NCBI GenBank assembly: GCA_031384605.1
Contig: JANNAT010000111.1
Span: forward strand, 1 to 18,424
Source: JANNAT01 sp031384605
GTDB taxonomy: Bacteria; Pseudomonadota; Alphaproteobacteria; Rhodobacterales; Rhodobacteraceae
Reading direction: 5' to 3'
Length of the DNA: 18,424 bases
Part shown: positions 6,995-14,029 of the stretch, piece after piece
Numbering within the stretch: the stretch's first letter is position 1
Layout of the letters: the number at the start of each line of letters is the position of its first letter
Notes under the pieces: generated by a model
What the model was told of the DNA's origin: nothing
Databases searched by the model: none
What the model saw: the letters and a program-made list of their open reading frames with translations, nothing else
Made by a program: the position numbers and the translations under genes

Positions 6995-7618
6995 TCAATA
7001 GCTTACTGACAGTGCAACCAGCGGACTTGTCGATGCCGTGTCCTGCACCTGAAAATCTAGCGTGGTCCCGCCGTCAATGGCATAGCCGACCCCAACACCC
7101 CAGTTCACGCTTGCGGTTGGATCGGCGCGCCCGACATCGGCGTACAGGGTCCAAGCGTCTGCCAGCACGAATTCGGCACCGAGACTTTCGCCAAAGGTCT
7201 TTTCCGTCAGGTCGTAGGACACCTCGCCCGAGACGGATAGCCGGTCGGTCACCGGAGCGCCAAGCGAAACCGCCAGTTCGGACGACGCGGCGTTAGTCTT
7301 GTCGTAGAAATGCTGCGTATAGCCGAGGTCATATCCGAGGCCAGAGCCGGTTTCGCCCCGCTAGCCCAGAGACAGATCAAGTTCGGCTCGGTTTCCGACA
7401 TCGTCCTTAAAGTTTGTTGCCCAGACCCCGGCGTAAAAGCCGTTTTTGGCGAGTTCGAAGTAGGGCTGGATGGCGGGGCTGTTGCCGGTCTCCGACAGAC
7501 CGTCCGACAAGGAATTCGACGTGACGGTGACACCGCCGCTGAACGAGAGGTCCTCGGCCAGCACGGTCGACGGCAGCAAGAGTGCGATCATAGCAGTGGA
7601 GACCACGAGCGTTTTCAT
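6995..7618 (-). pseudogene. TorF/Gcw_chp-type outer-membrane protein gene with in-frame amber codon
   Basis: The gene starts at ATG 7618 with a signal peptide, MKTLVVSTAMIALLLPSTVLA, followed by E-D-L-S-F-S-G-G-V-T-V-T-S-N-S-L-S-D-G-L-S. That opening and the later alternating beta-strand pattern fit the TIGR02001/Gcw_chp family of putative outer-membrane porins. At 7361-7363 the reverse strand reads TAG, directly after D-L-S-L-G. The same frame then continues without a break as R-G-E-T-G-S-G-L-G-Y-D-L-G-Y-T-Q-H-F-Y to a natural end at 6995 finishing in V-S-Y. Without the stop the product would be 207 residues. The family usually has Tyr at that point (G-Y-R-G-E), so one base change from TAC or TAT explains it. 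It may be a real mutation or a read error. Confidence 0.82.
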
Positions 7619-7664
7619 CGAAAGCCTTTCAGGTAGATTGTTGGGTTTGTTTCGGCGAAAGGTC

Positions 7665-7694
7665 TTCGGGGCCGACTACAGGATCGGCCCCGAA
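7665..7694 (-). terminator. Perfect 11-bp hairpin after the COG4705 gene
   Basis: Arms TTCGGGGCCGA (7665-7675) and TCGGCCCCGAA (7684-7694) are perfectly complementary with an 8-base loop. The hairpin sits 24 bases downstream of the minus-strand gene ending at 7718 and 47 bases upstream of the next minus-strand start, at 7618. There is no T-tract on either side, only AAAAAG on the plus side and GACCTTTC on the minus side. It may therefore be a weak terminator, an mRNA-stabilising structure at the 3' end, or an operator. Confidence 0.6.
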
Positions 7695-7717
7695 AAAGCG
7701 CAGGTCAGCAAAACGTA

Positions 7718-8539
7718 TCAGCCATGCGCCACCTCGTCGCGAACCTTAGGTTTCAGGCTCATGTAACCAACGATTGCAACGATTGCTGACAGGAACAGGG
7801 CGCTGGTGATGATAGTGCCAAGGCCCATGCCGCCATATTCGGCTGGTTGCGACAAGAGATCGCCGAACGACGCGCCAAGCGGGCGGGTCAAGATGTACGC
7901 GAGCCAGAACCCGAGGATCGGATCAAGCTTCAGGAAGAAGTATCCGAAGGTGAGCGAGGCGATGATCATCCCGAACAGCACGCCGGTGGAAAGATAGCCC
8001 AAACCGAAATGCTCGGCCACAAGATCCCCGGCTGCGGTGCCAAGCGCAAAGGTAAACAGGATTGCCAGCCAGTAATATGCCTCGCGTTTGGTGGTAAAGA
8101 TCGCATGGATGGACAGGGTTTTCTCGGATGCGAACCACAGGGCGAATGTCGCGGCGAGGGCCACGGAAAAGCCGATCGTGGTCGTGATCAGCGAGACGCC
8201 GAAGTTGTCCACCAGGTTGTCGGTAACCAACGTGCCCACGATACTGATCAGCACCACGGCGAGCCAGTAGGACCAGGGCATATAGCGTTTCTGGCCGAAT
8301 TGAAGCACCAAAGCCCCGATCAGAATCGCGGCCATGATAAGTGAGGTCATCGTCAAGCCGTGGCCCAAATTGACTGCCAGATAGTCGGCAGCGGTTTCGC
8401 CCATAGTCACAGCCATAAGCTTGATAAGCCAGAAGTCCACCGTGACTTCCGGAACGCGGTTCATGACACGGTTGGGCATTGCATCACGTGAAATTTGCAT
8501 GATGTTAGCTTCTCGGTTGAGGGTGCTTGCGACGCTCAT
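7718..8539 (-). CDS. COG4705-type membrane protein with four repeats
   Basis: A 273-residue integral membrane protein with about eight helices. It carries [FY]-W-L-x8-G-x4-D four times: Trp37/Gly47/Asp52, Trp92/Gly102/Asp107, Trp157/Gly167/Asp172 and Trp212/Gly222/Asp227. The opening R-V-P-E-V-T-V-D-F-W-x-I-K-L-M-A-V-T-M-G-E-T is typical of the family annotated as COG4705, uncharacterised membrane-anchored proteins that I recall near two-component systems. The function is unknown; membrane-buried Asp residues could bind cations. ATG 8539 overlaps the stop of the upstream gene in an ATGA, which supports coupled translation and this start; ATG 8500 (MQISRD) is an alternative. The gene is divergent from the regulator pair and likely shares its control region. 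Confidence 0.85.
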   Translation of the reverse strand: MSVASTLNREANIMQISRDAMPNRVMNRVPEVTVDFWLIKLMAVTMGETAADYLAVNLGHGLTMTSLIMAAILIGALVLQFGQKRYMPWSYWLAVVLISIVGTLVTDNLVDNFGVSLITTTIGFSVALAATFALWFASEKTLSIHAIFTTKREAYYWLAILFTFALGTAAGDLVAEHFGLGYLSTGVLFGMIIASLTFGYFFLKLDPILGFWLAYILTRPLGASFGDLLSQPAEYGGMGLGTIITSALFLSAIVAIVGYMSLKPKVRDEVAHG

Positions 8540-9180
8540 TTCGACACCACAGCCAAGGCTTGTGCGGAGAAACCGTCGGCCCGTTGGTCGTCATCAGCAT
8601 TGCAGCGTTCAAGTGCTTTGGTCTGCAAGTCGACAGCAGCAGCGTGATCCGCATCCGACAGTTTGGCGGTGGTCAGGCCGTCAGACAACGACTTCAGCAT
8701 GACTTCACAGGGCAAGGCCCGGCCATTGGCATCGGTGACAGCGATGCCCGATATAAGGGTGGCTGCAACAGGAGCGGCTGTGGCCGCGACAGGGCTCGTC
8801 AAAGACGCCTGCAACGTAGCCAGAGTTGTGTCAACCGCTGCGGCATCTGGCGTTCCGGCCCGCAGGGCGTCAAGCGCCGCATCGGAGGCATCGTCAATGG
8901 TGCCCCAAGCATTGCCGTCCAGCGCACGCAACGTTGTTGCTTGCTCATCCCAAGCCGTCTCGAAGTCCTTAATCCGGGTTTTCGCAGCGCCCAGATCACC
9001 TGTCGCTGCGATGGTCTGAACATCAGTCACAATGCCGCTGAACGCAGTAAGGTCGCCAAGGCTCATCGCCGGGGTGGCGGTGGCTGCTGCAACGCTTGCC
9101 CCGGCTGCGTAAAGATTGAAAGCGGTAAAGGCACCGACCGGCAGTACGATCAAGGCGGTGGCCAAAAGTAGTTGTTTCAT
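8536..9180 (-). CDS. Secreted or membrane-anchored helical protein
   Basis: A 214-residue protein with an N-terminal hydrophobic segment (MKQLLLATALIVLPVGAFTA) that acts as a signal peptide or anchor. The rest is Ala/Thr/Asp-rich and helical. A conserved-looking block, F-E-T-A-W-D-E-Q-A-T-T-L-R-A-L-D and then W-G-T-I-D-D-A-S-D-A-A-L-D-A-L-R, covers residues 73-107. Two Cys (158 and 193) could form a disulfide in the periplasm. I do not recognise a named family. AGGAG eight bases before ATG 9180 is a strong ribosome site. It is the first gene of a minus-strand pair with the COG4705 gene and is divergent from the regulator, so a periplasmic partner or sensor role is plausible but only inferred. 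Confidence 0.75.
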   Translation of the reverse strand: MKQLLLATALIVLPVGAFTAFNLYAAGASVAAATATPAMSLGDLTAFSGIVTDVQTIAATGDLGAAKTRIKDFETAWDEQATTLRALDGNAWGTIDDASDAALDALRAGTPDAAAVDTTLATLQASLTSPVAATAAPVAATLISGIAVTDANGRALPCEVMLKSLSDGLTTAKLSDADHAAAVDLQTKALERCNADDDQRADGFSAQALAVVSK

Positions 9181-9244
9181 TTTCCATGCTCCTGTCAGGG
9201 GCGGATTTGCTCCATCACAGGTGCTCTAGCTGCGCAACTATACC

Positions 9245-9281
9245 GCCAACTTTCGGCAGGCTTACAGATTTGTATGTTGGC
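9245..9281. promoter_or_regulatory. Putative response-regulator operator in divergent promoter region
   Basis: CTTACA (9261-9266), four bases, TGTATG (9271-9276), then TTGGCCGAAA. A further inverted pair, GCCAAC (9245-9250) and GTTGGC (9276-9281), encloses the core. It lies 77 bases upstream of the regulator start and 64 bases upstream of the divergent gene at 9180. The same core occurs at 14729 and 16639. Autoregulation by the adjacent OmpR-type protein is inferred. Confidence 0.6.
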
Positions 9282-9357
9282 CGAAACGTTTGTGTTAAGC
9301 CGCTCATACATTCAAACCGGGAAGAACAACGTCCACCCCCCGGAAGAAAGATTCCCA

Positions 9358-10035
9358 ATGCGTATCCTGCTGATCGAGGATGATCCCTCTGCCGCCGACT
9401 ATGTCGCGCGTGGACTGTCCGAAAATGGCCATATCTGCGATGTGCTGGCCGATGGCACCGACGGGCTGTTTGCCGCTACTCGGGAAAGCTACGACGTGCT
9501 TGTAGTGGACAGGATGATCCCAGGTCTTGACGGTCTGTCACTGGTGCGCGCTTTGCGGGCAGCAGGGCGCAAGACACCGGTGCTGTTCCTCACGGCGCTT
9601 GGCGGGATTGACGACCGTGTCGAAGGGCTGGAGGCCGGTGGCGATGATTATCTGACCAAGCCATTCGCCTTTGCCGAACTGATGGCGCGGGTCAATGCTT
9701 TGGCCCGGCGTCCCCCGGTGCAAGATGTGAAAACGGTCCTGAAGGTCGTGGATCTGGAACTGGATCTGATGCGCAGGCAGGCCTCGCGCGGGGGGCAGGT
9801 GATTGATCTGCTGCCTAAAGAGTTCACCCTGCTGGAGGTTTTGATGCGCAACGAAGGCCGCGTGGTGACGCGCACGATGCTTCTGGAGCGGGTCTGGGAT
9901 TTCCATTTCGACCCGAAAACCTCGGTGGTGGAAACCCATATCAGCCGGTTGCGTGCCAAGATCGACAAGCCGTTCGAGGTGGCCTTGCTGCACACTCTGA
10001 AAAACATGGGGTATTCGCTTTATGCGCCCCGCTGA
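9358..10035 (+). CDS. OmpR-family response regulator
   Basis: A 225-residue two-domain regulator. The receiver domain (1-112) has the acidic pocket E-D-D at 7-9, phospho-acceptor Asp51 in V-L-V-V-D-R-M-I-P-G, Thr79 and Lys101 in L-T-K-P-F. The winged-helix effector domain (about 125-225) has L-L-P-K-E-F-T-L-L-E-V-L-M-R-N, L-L-E-R-V-W-D, V-V-E-T-H-I-S-R-L-R-A-K-I and M-G-Y-S-L near the end. The start at 9358 places the family's M-R-I-L-L-I-E-D-D at the beginning; the upstream reading from 9172 is not family-like. It overlaps the kinase gene by 14 bases. By resemblance it belongs to the QseB/PmrA/CopR-like set, but its signal and targets cannot be read from sequence. Confidence 0.95.
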   Translation: MRILLIEDDPSAADYVARGLSENGHICDVLADGTDGLFAATRESYDVLVVDRMIPGLDGLSLVRALRAAGRKTPVLFLTALGGIDDRVEGLEAGGDDYLTKPFAFAELMARVNALARRPPVQDVKTVLKVVDLELDLMRRQASRGGQVIDLLPKEFTLLEVLMRNEGRVVTRTMLLERVWDFHFDPKTSVVETHISRLRAKIDKPFEVALLHTLKNMGYSLYAPR

Positions 10036-11383
10036 TCTTTGGCGGCACAGTTCTTTCCGGCTGGCACTTGGCGTCACGCTGGCGGTGCTTGGCGCGCTGA
10101 TCATGGTCGGGGCGGTCGGCTACACCGTGCTGCACCGGCAGTTGGCCGACAGGCAAGATGCGCGGCTGATGGAAATTTTCACGACATTGCAGCAATCTGA
10201 TGCCGACGATAAACAAGATCTGGTCGAGGCAATCGCCGCCCGCATAAAAGCCAGCCCAAATTATTCGTCCGTTTTCTTGCTCAAAGACGCCGCGGGCAAG
10301 ATTCTGGCAGCCAACATTCAGGATGTCAGGGCTAAACCGGGCTGGTCTACAGTCGAAGCCGCCGCTCTGGGGGTTCAATCCGACTATCCTTACCGCGTCT
10401 ATGCGGGCGACTTGAACAGCGAGTACCTGGTGGTCGGCTTAAGCAACGCCGATCTTGATGATCTATCAGAAATCATTCTGACTGGGTTCGGTTGGTCTGC
10501 CTTGGCGGTCCTCATCGCTGCTATCGCCGCCGGATCATGGATCGCATCCAGACTTCAGCGCCGCCTCAGCGACGTAACAAGTACGCTGCACCGTGTCGCA
10601 GGTGGGGATTTGTCCACCCGATTGGCAGTATCCGGCCGTGGCGATGATCTTGACCTGATTTCGGGCGAGATCAACCAGACGCTGAGCCGCCTTGGCGCCC
10701 TGGTCGAGGCCATGCGCCAGGTCAGCGCCGACATCGCCCATGAACTCCGCACGCCGCTGAACAGGTTGCGCATTCACATCGAACAGGCGGCAGGCCATGC
10801 AGCCGCCTCTGCCCCGGTAGAGGACGACCTTGCCGCCGCCATCGCGCAAAGCGAGGCAATCGACCAGACCTTTGCAGCATTGCTGCGCATCGCCCAGATC
10901 GAGGCTGGCGCGCGACGCGAGAAATTCGCGCCGGTCGATCTTGCGGTGCTGCTCGGTGACGTTGGAGACGTTTATGCCGAGGTGGCCGAAGATGCGGGCC
11001 AAACCCTGCTGTGCGATGTGGCGGGGGCCGCATGGGTGTTTGGTGACAAGGAACTGCTGACCCAGACCATTGCAAATCTGATCGAAAACGCCATCCGGCA
11101 TTGCCCGAACGGCACGGCGATCACTTGCAAGGTGCGGGCAGAGGGCAACCGGGTGACGGCGTCAGTCTCGGATACCGGGCCGGGAATACCGGCCGGGGAG
11201 CGTGAATTGGTGCTGCGGCGTCTTTACCGTCTTGAGAAAAGCCGGACAACCGAAGGCACCGGTCTTGGTCTGTCGCTGGTCAAAGCTGTAGCGGATCTGC
11301 ATGGTGCCGAACTTGCGCTGGCAGATGCAATGCCCGGATTGCGGGTTGAATTGCAGTTTGCGCGGATCGTCGGTGTGACATGA
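10022..11383 (+). CDS. Sensor histidine kinase
   Basis: A 453-residue membrane kinase. TM1 is at about 13-36 and TM2 at about 153-176, enclosing a periplasmic sensor of about 115 residues (I-F-T-T-L-Q-Q-S-D to S-N-A-D-L). A HAMP linker follows (about 177-230). The H-box is S-A-D-I-A-H-E-L-R-T-P-L-N-R-L-R with phospho-acceptor His240. The ATPase domain has an N-box with Asn356 (L-I-E-N-A-I-R-H), G1 D-T-G-P-G-I-P at 384-390 and G2 G-T-G-L-G-L-S-L at 412-419. All catalytic motifs are intact. The 14-base overlap with the regulator and the ATGA overlap with the DedA/PAP2 gene put the three in one operon. No metal-binding cluster is obvious in the sensor domain, so the ligand is unknown. Confidence 0.95.
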   Translation: MRPADLWRHSSFRLALGVTLAVLGALIMVGAVGYTVLHRQLADRQDARLMEIFTTLQQSDADDKQDLVEAIAARIKASPNYSSVFLLKDAAGKILAANIQDVRAKPGWSTVEAAALGVQSDYPYRVYAGDLNSEYLVVGLSNADLDDLSEIILTGFGWSALAVLIAAIAAGSWIASRLQRRLSDVTSTLHRVAGGDLSTRLAVSGRGDDLDLISGEINQTLSRLGALVEAMRQVSADIAHELRTPLNRLRIHIEQAAGHAAASAPVEDDLAAAIAQSEAIDQTFAALLRIAQIEAGARREKFAPVDLAVLLGDVGDVYAEVAEDAGQTLLCDVAGAAWVFGDKELLTQTIANLIENAIRHCPNGTAITCKVRAEGNRVTASVSDTGPGIPAGERELVLRRLYRLEKSRTTEGTGLGLSLVKAVADLHGAELALADAMPGLRVELQFARIVGVT

Positions 11384-13221
11384 CCCAACTGCTTTCACAG
11401 TTCGTGGATTTTCTCGGCGCGCATCAGAGCCTCGCGATCCTGTTCGCTTTTCTAGTGGCTTTTGGCGAGGCGTTGCTGATCCTCGGTTTGTTCGTGCCCT
11501 CGACAGTCGTCCTTGTGGGCTTGGGCACATTGATCGGCTTGGGCAAGATGGCCTTCCTGCCGATATTTGGCGCGACCGTTGCCGGGGCCATTGCCGGGGA
11601 TGCCCTGTCTTTCTGGGCTGGCGTGCATTGGAAACAGCAGATCCGCACATTCTGGCCATTCTCGCGCTACACCGCGCTGATGGACAGGGGCGAGCAGTTC
11701 ATTTCGCGTCATGGTGGCAAGAGCATCTTCATCGTCCGTTTCATACCGGGTGTGAAGGCAGTGGTGCCAACGATTGCGGGCATGATGGGCATGACCACGA
11801 CACGTTTTGCGCTGGTCAATGTTGGATCGGCCTTCGTCTGGGCGGCGGCACATCTGCTGCCTGCCATCGCTTTGGGGCGTGGCCTTCAGGTGGCCCATGC
11901 CGCTAACCCGCGCTTTGCCATCCTCGCGGGGCTCGCGATCGCGGCCGCGTTGCTGGCTTGGGTTGCATTGCGACTTGTGCGGGGCATTCTGGTTCCAGCC
12001 GCTGACCGTGGGCGTTTGCGTCTCGCGCTCTGGCTGGAGCGCCGGGGTGGCCGCAGTGGCGCTGTTGCGCAGGTACTTCGAAATAACGACCGGATGCTGG
12101 AGGCGGCGGCCTTGATCGGGCTGGCACTCGTAGCACTTGCCAGCTTTGCGCTGCTGCTTGTCGCAGTGATCTTAGATCCGGAAATGGCGCTGGCGGATGC
12201 CGCAATCGGGCAGTTTGTGCAGGCACTGCGTACGGATTGGGCCACCTCCACGATGGTTGGCATCACCATGTTAGGGGATATTGCAGTGTTGCTGCCGGTG
12301 GCGCTGCTTCTGATCGCAGTCCTTGCAGTCGGCCGGCAATGGGCGCTGGCAGGGGCCGTGACGGCTGCAAGCCTTGCCGGGGTTATCTTTGTACCATTGT
12401 TCAAGACGCTGCTGCAACGCGCGCGCCCGATACCCATGTACCAAGGCGCAGACGGGTTCAGCTTTCCCAGCGGCCATTCCACATTGGCCACCATCATCTT
12501 CGGCATGCTGGCCCTGTTTGTGGCACAATCCTTGCCCGCAAGGTTTCGCGGCTTGGTCTACGGCGGCTTTGCCACCTTGATTGCGCTGATCGGGCTGTCA
12601 CGCGTGTATCTGCAGGCGCATTGGCCCAGCGATGTGCTGGCGGGGCTGCTGTTTGGTGGTGCTTTGGTCAGCGTTGTGGCCCAGTTGCTGCATGTGCGGG
12701 TGTTGACCGTTCCGCGTCGGATGTTTGCCGCCGTGCTGATTGCTATCGGGCTGGGCATCATGCCGCTGCATATATTGACTGGCTGGTCCGCCGCCACTGC
12801 CCGCTATGACGCCACCCCGCCCTTGACGACGCTTGCCGCCAGTGACTGGCTGACGACCGGCTGGCAGCAACAGCCCACCCACCGCATCTTGCTGGATGGC
12901 GACCCGGGCGAGCCGATGCTGCTGCAAACCACTTGGCCGGTTGCAGAACTGATAAACGCATTCGAGGCTGCCGGGTGGCAATCCTCGCTGGCTACACTTT
13001 CGGGCGAATTCCTGTCGGCCATCGTGCCGTCTCGTCAAGCGCTTGTCAGCCACGCGCCTTGGCCGATGACACATCTTGGCCGCTCGGCTTTGGCAACCCT
13101 CACCAAGATGGGCGCCACCAATCAGCGCATGGTGTTGCGTGTCTGGGAAACGCAAACCCTGGTACAGGATGGCAGGGGCAATTCGCAGCTTCTCTTGGTG
13201 TCGCTGACCGCTGACCGCTGA
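11380..13221 (+). CDS. DedA / PAP2 phosphatase / LssY C-terminal fusion protein
   Basis: A 613-residue membrane protein with three parts. Residues 1-200 are a DedA (SNARE-associated) domain with Glu30, Asp74 and R-F-I-P-G-V-K at 120-126, where many DedA proteins have Arg instead of the last Lys. Residues 240-445 are a type 2 phosphatidic acid phosphatase with all three motifs: K-x6-R-P at 342-350, P-S-G-H at 363-366 and S-R-x5-H-x3-D at 407-418. Residues about 475-613 resemble the LssY C-terminal domain. DedA proteins move phospholipids or undecaprenyl phosphate across the membrane and PAP2 enzymes remove their phosphate, so the fusion likely couples flipping to dephosphorylation. The start overlaps the kinase stop in an ATGA. 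The stop lies within a 7-bp tandem repeat, so the C-terminus may be truncated by slippage. Confidence 0.93.
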   Translation: MTQLLSQFVDFLGAHQSLAILFAFLVAFGEALLILGLFVPSTVVLVGLGTLIGLGKMAFLPIFGATVAGAIAGDALSFWAGVHWKQQIRTFWPFSRYTALMDRGEQFISRHGGKSIFIVRFIPGVKAVVPTIAGMMGMTTTRFALVNVGSAFVWAAAHLLPAIALGRGLQVAHAANPRFAILAGLAIAAALLAWVALRLVRGILVPAADRGRLRLALWLERRGGRSGAVAQVLRNNDRMLEAAALIGLALVALASFALLLVAVILDPEMALADAAIGQFVQALRTDWATSTMVGITMLGDIAVLLPVALLLIAVLAVGRQWALAGAVTAASLAGVIFVPLFKTLLQRARPIPMYQGADGFSFPSGHSTLATIIFGMLALFVAQSLPARFRGLVYGGFATLIALIGLSRVYLQAHWPSDVLAGLLFGGALVSVVAQLLHVRVLTVPRRMFAAVLIAIGLGIMPLHILTGWSAATARYDATPPLTTLAASDWLTTGWQQQPTHRILLDGDPGEPMLLQTTWPVAELINAFEAAGWQSSLATLSGEFLSAIVPSRQALVSHAPWPMTHLGRSALATLTKMGATNQRMVLRVWETQTLVQDGRGNSQLLLVSLTADR

Positions 13222-13224
13222 CAG
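13204..13224 (+). repeat. Three 7-bp tandem units across a stop codon
   Basis: CTGACCG at 13204-13210 and 13211-13217 is followed by CTGACAG at 13218-13224. The stop TGA of the DedA/PAP2/LssY gene (13219-13221) is created by this array. Because 7 is not a multiple of 3, gain or loss of a unit changes the frame. With one unit fewer, the gene reads S-L-T-A-D-R-L-D-P-V and continues to TAG at 13379-13381. Confidence 0.85.
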
Positions 13225-13381
13225 GCTCGACCCGGTTGCATTTGGATTTGCGCAACTGGAGCAGGCAGCGGTTGGGCCTGACCAGTTGGCTACCGAAAAG
13301 GCCAGATTGCTGGCGGCGCTGCCGCAAGCCGCTGGGGATCCGGTCAGGATTGTCGATCTGCCACTTGGTGCCGCGCCGTAG
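13217..13381 (+). other. Out-of-frame C-terminal tail of the DedA/PAP2/LssY gene
   Basis: Fifty-four codons and a stop are open in the frame that would follow the 613-residue protein if one 7-bp unit were absent. The peptide reads A-D-R-L-D-P-V-A-F-G-F-A-Q-L-E and ends in I-V-D-L-P-L-G-A-A-P. Codon use is GC-rich and like that of the upstream gene, with no in-frame stop. There is no start codon or ribosome site of its own. I read it as the ancestral C-terminus of the upstream protein, giving a total of about 666 residues. Confidence 0.55.
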
Positions 13382-13399
13382 TCAGTCCGGGTTTCGGCG

Positions 13400-14026
13400 T
13401 TACAGGTTGCGTGGAAAGACGGCATCTGGAAGTCCGAGCCTGCGAAGCACGGTCTCATAGAGAGAGACCAACAGGGGATAGAAGCGGCGGTGAAGGCGCG
13501 GACCGACGATCCGGATCAAAAGGCACGCGAAGGCCGCAACCCCAAAAGCGCCCAGCATATCCAAGGGAAAGTGAACCCCAAGGTAGATGCGCGACCAAGC
13601 CACGGCGAAGCCCAAAAGGAGAAGTGTGCCGCCCCAGCGCCGCGTTTGCGCGAACAAAAGCAGGGGTATTGCCAAAGAAAACATCAGTGTGGCGTGGTCA
13701 CTTGGAAACGACGCCTCGGGCACATGGTCCAGCAACTGGCGCCCCAGCCCTAGCTCGAATGGCCTTGGGTGATACCAGAGTGCAGAAGTCCCCTGCGCGA
13801 TGCCCAAGCCGATTAAGGCAGCGCTCATCGCATCCAGCAGCGCAAATCTGACGGCCCTGCCGCGCCGAATCCATGCAAATATCAACAAGATCATCGCGAG
13901 ATAGATCACCCAATTTGCCAACATGCTGGCAATCGCGATGACAAAAGCGGGTGCTTGCGCAGCGGCGTTGATCGCAAGGAAGGCGTTCTGGTTCCAAAGT
14001 TCGACAGCGGACAGGGACATACTCAT
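13400..14026 (-). CDS. PAP2 family undecaprenyl-diphosphatase-like protein
   Basis: A 208-residue membrane phosphatase of the BcrC/YbjG size class. Phosphatase motifs are W-Y-H-P-R-P-F at 84-90, P-S-D-H at 108-111 and S-R-I-Y-L-G-V-H-F-P-L-D at 145-156, giving catalytic His111 and His152 with Asp156. P-S-D-H in place of P-S-G-H is typical of the BcrC branch, which recycles undecaprenyl pyrophosphate to the monophosphate carrier. Activity is inferred. It has about five membrane helices. ATG 14026 is three bases after the stop of the cytochrome b561 gene; AAGG at 14029-14032 fits the second start at 14020 (MSLSAVEL) better in spacing. The gene converges with the DedA/PAP2 fusion, whose PAP2 domain is of a different type. 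Confidence 0.9.
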   Translation of the reverse strand: MSMSLSAVELWNQNAFLAINAAAQAPAFVIAIASMLANWVIYLAMILLIFAWIRRGRAVRFALLDAMSAALIGLGIAQGTSALWYHPRPFELGLGRQLLDHVPEASFPSDHATLMFSLAIPLLLFAQTRRWGGTLLLLGFAVAWSRIYLGVHFPLDMLGAFGVAAFACLLIRIVGPRLHRRFYPLLVSLYETVLRRLGLPDAVFPRNL

Positions 14027-14029
14027 GCC

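Noticed and set aside
7847..8344. Plus-strand reading frame opposite the COG4705 gene
   Set aside because: The minus-strand protein shows a precise fourfold motif; the plus-strand peptide is charged and motif-free.
11886..12506. Minus-strand reading frame inside the DedA/PAP2 gene
   Set aside because: It is a shadow of the PAP2-coding strand, Ser/Ala/Arg-rich with no motif.
12598..13458. Minus-strand reading frame of 286 codons
   Set aside because: It covers the LssY part and the 7-bp repeat region on the opposite strand; composition is non-protein-like, and it would overlap two real genes.
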